This document shows positions 1-5,922 of a stretch of DNA of 64,000 nucleotides, piece after piece. The position numbers and the translations under genes are program-made. Every line of letters starts with the position of its first letter. Position 1 is the first letter of the stretch. The notes under the pieces were generated by a model. The model did not search any database and was not told the DNA's origin. It saw only the letters and a program-made list of their open reading frames with translations. The DNA comes from Peteryoungia ipomoeae (lineage in GTDB: Bacteria; Pseudomonadota; Alphaproteobacteria; Rhizobiales; Rhizobiaceae): positions 248,001-312,000 of the forward strand of contig NZ_STGV01000004.1 of NCBI RefSeq assembly GCF_004912165.1, given 5' to 3'.

Positions 1-93
1 CGCCATCGCATCCATGACCTGTCGGAAGGTCCCCTGTGCGTCATGAACCGGATCTGCGAAGGCGCCAACGAGGCTTGAGGCGGAGGTGTGCAT
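1..93 (-). CDS. phnH: PhnH, C-P lyase complex subunit (N-terminal part, runs off window)
   Basis: Only the first 31 residues are present. The start ATG is at 93-91 and the reading frame is open to the window edge. The visible sequence ends FRQVMDAMA, matching the conserved N-terminal stretch of PhnH. PhnH is part of the PhnGHIJK core complex that breaks the carbon-phosphorus bond of alkylphosphonates. A good ribosome site (GAGGAGA) lies upstream, inside the end of phnG. The start overlaps the phnG stop in an ATGA, which indicates translational coupling. The identification rests on a short stretch plus the phnG neighbour, but the order phnG-phnH diverging from phnF is usual in rhizobia. Confidence 0.85.
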   Translation of the reverse strand, partial: MHTSASSLVGAFADPVHDAQGTFRQVMDAMA

Positions 94-560
94 CAGTCTT
101 CTCCTCTGACCATGGTGAAGAAATCCACCTTGGTGGCAACGGTTTCGGCCTGGAGTGTCTCGCTCTCCTTTGCGAGGCGCGCGGTGAGCGGCACCAGCAG
201 CGCTTGCTCGATCACCGCCAGGCTGCTCGCCTTCTGGCTTTCCGCTTCAAGGATCGCCGCAAGGATTGCCGCCTTGCGGTCCGTGCCCAGGCGATAGGAA
301 TGGCCGATCCGGCCGTCTTCGAGCCTTATGCTGGCGCGGCTCATGGTCGCTTCTCCAAGGTTGAAGGCGGCACCCCCGCCGCCGATCCTGCCGCGCACCA
401 TGACGAGGCCCGTTTCGGGACCGCGAATGAGGCTGTAGGTCGGTTCGGCGTCGAGGCTTGCCAGTCCGGTCTGGAGTTCGCCGAGGGTGGCGCGTGCAAG
501 CAGATCCGCGATCCTTTTGCGGGGTTCAGGCATGACCGCCTCGTTTCCAGCTCCATCCAT
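93..560 (-). CDS. phnG: PhnG, phosphonate C-P lyase system subunit
   Basis: A 155-residue protein of the usual PhnG length. It has the family pattern: an N-terminal RKRIADLLARA helix, GPETGLVMVRGRIGGGG in the middle, and a C-terminal region ending near TKVDFFTMV. PhnG belongs to the PhnGHIJ core that attaches ATP to the phosphonate before C-P bond cleavage in the cytoplasm. The ATG at 560 is preceded by a near-perfect AGGAGGT ribosome site. It is the first gene of a leftward operon continuing into phnH, and it shares its upstream region, with a palindromic operator, with divergent phnF. I see nothing unusual in the coding sequence. Confidence 0.9.
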   Translation of the reverse strand: MDGAGNEAVMPEPRKRIADLLARATLGELQTGLASLDAEPTYSLIRGPETGLVMVRGRIGGGGAAFNLGEATMSRASIRLEDGRIGHSYRLGTDRKAAILAAILEAESQKASSLAVIEQALLVPLTARLAKESETLQAETVATKVDFFTMVRGED

Positions 561-575
561 CTTTGACCTCCTAAA

Positions 576-612
576 TGTCTATTTATATAGACAACTATAC
601 ATCATAGTGTAT
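576..612. promoter_or_regulatory. Candidate PhnF operator region between phnG and phnF
   Basis: Two inverted repeats sit side by side in the 90-base divergent intergenic region. The first is TGTCTAT-N4-ATAGACA at 576-593, perfect in both arms. The second is ATACA-N6-TGTAT at 597-612, also perfect. GntR/HutC-family regulators such as PhnF bind short inverted repeats, and known PhnF sites contain a TATAGAC-like half. The first repeat is therefore the likely PhnF site. It lies 16 bases before the phnG start, so it could repress phnG directly. Confidence 0.6.
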
Positions 613-655
613 GATTAGCGCTCATGGATGACAAGGGTGTGACAGGGGCTTGGAC

Positions 656-1381
656 ATGGGGCTGCAAAAGCAGAAGGGCGTCGCGCTCTGGCGGCAGATA
701 TCGGATCGGATTCGTGCCAATATTGCAGCAGGCCTTTATGACGCTTCGGGAAAGCTGCCGGCGGAAAAACTGTTGGCGGAAGAGTTTTCCGTCAACCGCC
801 ATACGGTCAGGGCCGCGCTTGCTGCTTTGGCGGAGGAGGGGATTGTCAGGGCGGTCCAAGGCGTTGGAACGATCATCGAGCGTCGCGACAAGTTCGATTT
901 TCCCATCGCGCTCAGAACTCGTCTGACAGAGGGCATCGGTGCGCAGGCGAGGGAGGTCGAGGGTCTTCTTCTCGCCTCCGCCGTTGAGGCGGCCTCGAGC
1001 GAAACCGCACGGCGGCTGGGTCTTGAACCGGGTGCCGAGGTTATTCGGCTTGACGGTATTCGCAAGGCTGACGGACGTCCGGTGTCGCGTTCGACGATGT
1101 GGTTTCCGGCGGATCGTTTCGCCGGGATCGATCGGGCGTTTGCACAAACCGGGTCGATCACGCAGGCTTTGGCGGCCTGCGGGATCGATGACTATCTGCG
1201 GGACCTAACGGAGATTTCAGCGACGCATGCCGAACCGGACGACGTGGTAGAGCTCCGGCTGACACCGGGTGCCATCGTGCTGGTCACGCGTGCCGTGAAT
1301 ACCGATCTGCAAGGTCGCCCCATTCAGTATGCGATGACGCGCTTTCCGGCAGACCGTGTCCAATTCACGGTCCGCAGTTAA
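656..1381 (+). CDS. phnF: PhnF-type GntR/HutC transcriptional regulator
   Basis: A 241-residue regulator. Residues about 5-70 form a GntR winged helix (LYDASGKLPAEKLLAEEF, then VNRHTVRAALAALAEEG). The remainder is a UTRA ligand-binding domain, as in PhnF and HutC. Its divergent position next to phnGH indicates control of phosphonate use. The likely start is the ATG at 656. A TTG at 650 is also in frame, but AGGGG about 10 bases upstream suits the ATG. The stop TAA overlaps the stop of the convergent repeat-protein gene on the palindrome TTAA, so no terminator can lie between them. Confidence 0.88.
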   Translation: MGLQKQKGVALWRQISDRIRANIAAGLYDASGKLPAEKLLAEEFSVNRHTVRAALAALAEEGIVRAVQGVGTIIERRDKFDFPIALRTRLTEGIGAQAREVEGLLLASAVEAASSETARRLGLEPGAEVIRLDGIRKADGRPVSRSTMWFPADRFAGIDRAFAQTGSITQALAACGIDDYLRDLTEISATHAEPDDVVELRLTPGAIVLVTRAVNTDLQGRPIQYAMTRFPADRVQFTVRS

Positions 1382-4300
1382 GCGGCAGCTTGTGCCGTCT
1401 GGAGGGCGGCGAGCACGGCGGCGATCTGCTCCGGTGCCATGACCTGGCTCTGGACCGGCGTGAACGCCTGCAACTGATCCCTGTTCAGATGGGAGATCTG
1501 CTCCGGCGTGATTCCGGGTACGGAATACGGGTTGATGGCAGCGATTTCGGCAGGGGTAAACTGGGCGAGCTTGTTCGGGCCGAGCGCTGTCACCTGTGTT
1601 GCATTGAGGCCGGCGACCTGGCTGACCGTGATTGCCGCGACCTGGGTGGCGGACATGGCGGACAGCTGGTCGACGGTCAGTCCGTTGATGGATGTCGGGC
1701 TGATTGCCGCAATCTGGTCCGGTGTCATCTGAACGATCTTGTCGGCCCCGAGGGTGGCGACCTGGATGGCGTTCATGGCCGTAATCTGAGCGGGCGTCAG
1801 TGCTCCGACCTGGACCGGGGTCAATGCGCGCAGTTGATAATAGCTCAGGCTTGCCACCTGGCCTGCGGTCAGCGCCGACACCTGTTCCGGCTGCAAGGCG
1901 GCGACCGTTGTCGGCGTCAGACCGGAAATGGCCGTGGTCGAGATTGCGGCGATATCGGTTGTCGAAAAAGTCTCCAGAGCGGTGGGAGACAGCGAGCTGA
2001 GCTGGGCAGCCGTGAGGGCGGCGATTTGTGCCGTGGACATCGCATCCACCTGGCTGGGGCTCATGGTGGCAACCTGCGCGGTGCTCAGACCGGGAATTGC
2101 CTTTGGCGAAATGGAAGCGATCTGCTCTGCCGACAGGGCGCCGATGCTGGCCGTCGGAAGTCCGGCGATCTGCGTTGCCGATAGCGCCCCGATCTGGGCC
2201 TTGCTCAGGACCGAGACCTGATCGGAGCTCAAGGCGTTGAGCTGGTCGAAGGTCAGACCTGCCATCTGCGTCGTGGTCAGACCCTGAAGCTGTGCGTGGC
2301 TGAAATCGGCAATGGTGGCTGGGCGCAGGCCAGCAATGCCAGCCGCACTCAAGGCGGCGAGATCACTGCTCGAGAAGGTGGCAAGCTGCTGGCTCGACAG
2401 CGCTCCGACCTGCTGCGCCGTCAGGGCTGCAATCTGTGTCGTCGAGAGGGAGTCGATTTGTGTGTCTGACATCGCCATGATCTGCTCAGGCGAGAGGCCT
2501 GGCAGGTTCTTGGCTGTGATGGCTGCGATCTGGGCTGTCGAGAGGCTCGCCACCGCACCGGTGCTCATTGCGCCAAGTTGCGTTGCAGAGAGAGCACCGA
2601 TCTGGGTGGCCGAGAGCCTGGATACCTGCTGTGCCGTAAGACCCGAAATCTGCGTTGTCGTCAAAGCCCCAATCTGCGCCGCAGTCAGTGCTGCTGTCTG
2701 GTCGGAGGTCAGGGCTGCCAGTTGCTGGCTTGTCAGGCCACTGATGCCCGCAGGGCTGAGCGCCGCGATATCGGAGCCCGTGAAGAGGTTGAGCTGGTCA
2801 AGGCTCAAGGTTGCGACCTGCGTCGCGGTCAGTCCGCTCAGTTGTGCGGCTGTCAGTGCATCCACCTGGCTTGCCGAGAGCGAGCCGATCTGCTGGGCGG
2901 TCAGACCAGAAATCCCCTTGCTGCTGATGGCTGCGATCTGCGTGTTCGACAGGGCTGCCAGATTTCCGAGCGGCAAGGCGCCGATCTGGCTTGCGCCAAA
3001 GGCGGCCATCTGGGTGGGGGAGAATGCCTCCATCTGCGACGGGCTGAGGGCCGCCATTTGATTGGCGGTCAAGGCCGCAATCTGGGCTGTGGTCAGTGCG
3101 CCGAGCTGTTCGAGGCTCAGGACGGCAATGCTGTCCGTTGACAGTGCGGCGACGGTTGCTGGTGTAAGCGTTGCGATTTCGCCCGGCAGAAATGCTGCGA
3201 TATCGGAGGGTTTGAGGATCGCAATCTGACCGGCGGTAAGCCCCCCCGTCTGGGCTGATGTGAGCGCTTCGACCTGATCTGCGGAGAGGGCCGCAATCTG
3301 CTCGGTCGACAGGGCGGCGATCGCCTTGGCGTTGAAGCCGGCGATCTGTTCTGTCGAGAGGCTGGCAAGGCGCGTCGGCGTCAAGGCTGCGACCTGCGTT
3401 GCTGTCAGGGCGCGGATCTGGGTCGGGCTCAGCGTCGCAAGCTGCGCGGCTGTCAGCCCTTCGATCTGCTTCGTCGTCAGCGCGGCAATCTGTGCGGCCG
3501 AAAGGCTTTCGATCTGTTCGGTGCTCAATCCTGCAAGTTTCTCGGCAGGGAGAGCGGCCAGGGCTGCTGGCGGGATCGCTGCGATGTCGGCAGGAGAAAA
3601 GGTCGAAATCGCCTCTGCACTGAGGGCCGCAAGCTGTGTTGGGCTCAGTTTTGCCGCCTGCGATGCCGTGAGTGCCTCCGACTGGTTGGAATCGAGCGCG
3701 CCGAGTTGCTCGGTCGACAATCCGAAGATGGCCAGCGGCGACAGACCCGCGATTTGTGCCGGTGACATGGCGGCAAAGGCTTCGGTCGTCAGCTTCGACA
3801 ATTGAACGCCACTCAAGGCTGCGACTTGTGGCACCGACATCGCCTCGATATGGGCCGGCGTCAGTGCAGCGATCTGGCCGGTAGAGAGAACGCGCACCTG
3901 CGTTGGCGTGAGCGCGGCGGTTTGTTCAGGTGTCAAACCACCAATCGCCTCCGGCCGGAGGCCGGGAACGGCGTTCACATTGATCGCCGCAATCATCTCG
4001 GGCGAAAGGCGGCTGACGGTTTCTGCCGTCAGCGCGCCGACTTGGCTTGAACTCAGGGCCGTGATCTGCGCCTTCGTCAGCGCGTCCACCTGGTCAGGGC
4101 CGAGAGCTGCAATCTGATCGGCTTTCAATCCTGCGATGGCGCGCGGGGAAATGGCTGCAATCTGCTCCGGCGAGAGCGCGCCGATATCTTCAGTTGTCAT
4201 GACCCCGAGATGCGCAGCGGTCAACGAGGTAATCTGCGCCTTCGACAGGCTTGAGATCTGGTCGGAGCTGAACGCCCCAAACTGCCTTGCATTGAGGCCT

Positions 4301-5637
4301 GCAAGCTGGCGGGTCGTCAATGCGCCCATCTGATCCAGCGTCAGGGCTGCCAGATGATCGAGGCTGAGGCCTGATAGTGCTGTCGTGGAAATGGCAGCGG
4401 TTTGCGCCGGCGTGAATGCAGCGATCTGGGTCGTCGAGAGGGCGCCGACCTGGCGGGCTGTCAGCGCGGCCACCTGGGACGTGGCAAGGCCGCCAATCTG
4501 TTCCGTTGTCAGCGCGGCGATCTGGGTGATGGTCATGCCGGCCAGGGCCTTGGGATTGAGTGCGGCGAGCTGGTCTTTCGACAGGCCCGCCACGACATCC
4601 ACCGACAAGCCGGCGAGTTGCGGCCCGGAGAGCCCTCGCAGCTGTGCTGGCGTGAAGCTGGCGATCTGGCTGTCCGAGAGTGCTGCCATCTGATGCGGTC
4701 GCAGTGCCGTCACCTGCGCGGTCGTCAGTGCGCCCAGTTGCTCTGCCGTCAGGCTTGCCATTTGTTCGGCCTTCAGACCCGGGATGGCTTTCGTGTTGAT
4801 TGCAGCGATCCGCGTCGGATCGAGCCTTTGCAGTTGCTCAATGGAGAAGGCGCCGATCTGGGCGGAATTCAATGCCGTGATCTGCCCGCCTGTCATTGCG
4901 GCAACCTGGTCGCCACTCAAGCCGGCAATCTGGTTCGGCTTGAGGCCGACCACGCCTCGGGTCGAGATGGCCCCAACCTGTGACGGCGCCAATGCTCCCA
5001 GCTGATCTGTCGACAGGACGGAAACCTGAGAGGCCGTCAACGCCGCAATCTGACCGGCATTGAGGACGGCAAGATGCGACGGCGTCAGTGCGGCGATCTG
5101 ATCGTTTCGCAATGCTGCGATCTGGGCCGGCTTGAGTGCCGCAATTTGCTCCGGCGAAAGCGAGGCCAGTTTTTCAGGCGTCAAGCCACGCATGCCCGCG
5201 GTGCTGATGGCGGCAATATCTGCGGTGCTGAAGGTTGCTAGTTCCTCGGACGAAAGGGCCGCGATCTGGCTCGCGCTCATGCGCGCAATCTGCTGAGGGG
5301 TGAGCGCCTCGGCTTGCTCGGTGTTCAGCCCGCCGATTTGCGCCGCAGTCATCGCTCCCACGTGGGTCGCCGAGAGACCCGCGACGTGATCGGTAGACAA
5401 GGCCGTTATCTGATCGAGGGTTAGTCCTGTGATCGCCCGCGTGCTGATGGCGTTCAACTGGTTGTTGTTGAGGCCGGATACCGCGTCGCTCTGGAGAGCG
5501 GCCACCTGTGTTGCCGACAAGGCTGCAATCTGGGAGGCGGAGAGTGTGCCGACTTCCTCTTTCGTCCAGGCCGCGACCGTGGATGGCGGTAGCGTCTTGA
5601 TCTGAGCCGGGCTCAAGGTGTTCGGGATCGAGGTCAT
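1378..5637 (-). CDS. Giant octapeptide-repeat protein (1419 aa), function unknown
   Basis: The function is not recognised. After seven residues (MTSIPNT) the protein consists of 175 consecutive octapeptides with consensus L-[ST]-x-x-Q-[IVL]-[AG]-[AG], from residue 8 to residue 1407. A 12-residue Ala-rich tail follows. There is no cysteine, one tryptophan near the N-terminus and very few aromatic residues. The octads are organised in 17-octad super-repeats (see the repeat feature). No signal peptide, membrane segment, LPXTG motif, RTX nonapeptide or autotransporter barrel is visible, so it is either cytoplasmic or exported by a leaderless route. L-[ST]-x-x-Q resembles a helix N-capping box, so short stacked helices are possible, but this is inference. 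The ribosome site is weak (GCGAGAGC). The gene converges with phnF and is monocistronic. Proteins with similar repeats are often auto-labelled beta-strand-repeat or adhesin; I see no direct support for that. Confidence 0.85.
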   Translation of the reverse strand: MTSIPNTLSPAQIKTLPPSTVAAWTKEEVGTLSASQIAALSATQVAALQSDAVSGLNNNQLNAISTRAITGLTLDQITALSTDHVAGLSATHVGAMTAAQIGGLNTEQAEALTPQQIARMSASQIAALSSEELATFSTADIAAISTAGMRGLTPEKLASLSPEQIAALKPAQIAALRNDQIAALTPSHLAVLNAGQIAALTASQVSVLSTDQLGALAPSQVGAISTRGVVGLKPNQIAGLSGDQVAAMTGGQITALNSAQIGAFSIEQLQRLDPTRIAAINTKAIPGLKAEQMASLTAEQLGALTTAQVTALRPHQMAALSDSQIASFTPAQLRGLSGPQLAGLSVDVVAGLSKDQLAALNPKALAGMTITQIAALTTEQIGGLATSQVAALTARQVGALSTTQIAAFTPAQTAAISTTALSGLSLDHLAALTLDQMGALTTRQLAGLNARQFGAFSSDQISSLSKAQITSLTAAHLGVMTTEDIGALSPEQIAAISPRAIAGLKADQIAALGPDQVDALTKAQITALSSSQVGALTAETVSRLSPEMIAAINVNAVPGLRPEAIGGLTPEQTAALTPTQVRVLSTGQIAALTPAHIEAMSVPQVAALSGVQLSKLTTEAFAAMSPAQIAGLSPLAIFGLSTEQLGALDSNQSEALTASQAAKLSPTQLAALSAEAISTFSPADIAAIPPAALAALPAEKLAGLSTEQIESLSAAQIAALTTKQIEGLTAAQLATLSPTQIRALTATQVAALTPTRLASLSTEQIAGFNAKAIAALSTEQIAALSADQVEALTSAQTGGLTAGQIAILKPSDIAAFLPGEIATLTPATVAALSTDSIAVLSLEQLGALTTAQIAALTANQMAALSPSQMEAFSPTQMAAFGASQIGALPLGNLAALSNTQIAAISSKGISGLTAQQIGSLSASQVDALTAAQLSGLTATQVATLSLDQLNLFTGSDIAALSPAGISGLTSQQLAALTSDQTAALTAAQIGALTTTQISGLTAQQVSRLSATQIGALSATQLGAMSTGAVASLSTAQIAAITAKNLPGLSPEQIMAMSDTQIDSLSTTQIAALTAQQVGALSSQQLATFSSSDLAALSAAGIAGLRPATIADFSHAQLQGLTTTQMAGLTFDQLNALSSDQVSVLSKAQIGALSATQIAGLPTASIGALSAEQIASISPKAIPGLSTAQVATMSPSQVDAMSTAQIAALTAAQLSSLSPTALETFSTTDIAAISTTAISGLTPTTVAALQPEQVSALTAGQVASLSYYQLRALTPVQVGALTPAQITAMNAIQVATLGADKIVQMTPDQIAAISPTSINGLTVDQLSAMSATQVAAITVSQVAGLNATQVTALGPNKLAQFTPAEIAAINPYSVPGITPEQISHLNRDQLQAFTPVQSQVMAPEQIAAVLAALQTAQAAA
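1417..5616 (-). repeat. 24-base coding repeat x175 with 408-base super-repeat
   Basis: The octapeptides occupy this stretch without a single insertion or deletion: 7 + 175x8 + 12 residues equals the full 1419. Octads starting with F or an equivalent ([F/L]-x-x-x-[D/E/Q]-I-A-A) occur at octad numbers 17, 34, 51, 68, 85, 102, 119, 136, 153 and 170, exact multiples of 17. Each is followed by an octad lacking the central Gln and usually ending in Gly, such as ISTAGMRG or INTKAIPG. A second Gln-less octad lies ten octads later, at 28, 45, 62, 79, 96, 113, 130, 147 and 164. Units of 136 residues therefore start at 5232, 4824, 4416, 4008, 3600, 3192, 2784, 2376 and 1968, with a partial one at 1560. 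Confidence 0.9.
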
Positions 5638-5922
5638 GGCGGTCTTGCTCTCGCGTTCAGCTAAATCGATGGAGCCGATCCGCCGACACTTCCGTCACGT
5701 CGTGACGACAGCCGCACGCAGACCGGCAAAAATCTATCTCGCTCCAGGTGAAGACGAGCGAATCACCGAGAGCATGCTCAGCCAATCTTGCCCGCCATGC
5801 TTGCCTGAGCCTTTCTTGCTGCATCCGAAAAGTTGAGTGATCCTGCAGCCTGCACTTGTCATGGATCAATTTGCGGGCGGGCATGTATTGGCATGGTGGC
5901 GCCAAAAGGTGAGGGAGCCAGG

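Noticed and set aside
1390..5005. Many long open frames on the plus strand opposite the giant repeat gene
   Set aside because: They are mirror translations of the GC-rich 24-base coding repeat; they share the same periodicity, lack ribosome sites and show no family motif.
1417..5616. Regular 24-base periodicity considered as a CRISPR-like or satellite array
   Set aside because: The repeats are degenerate at DNA level, remain in one open frame without stops for 4.2 kb, and the conserved positions are amino-acid positions. It is coding.
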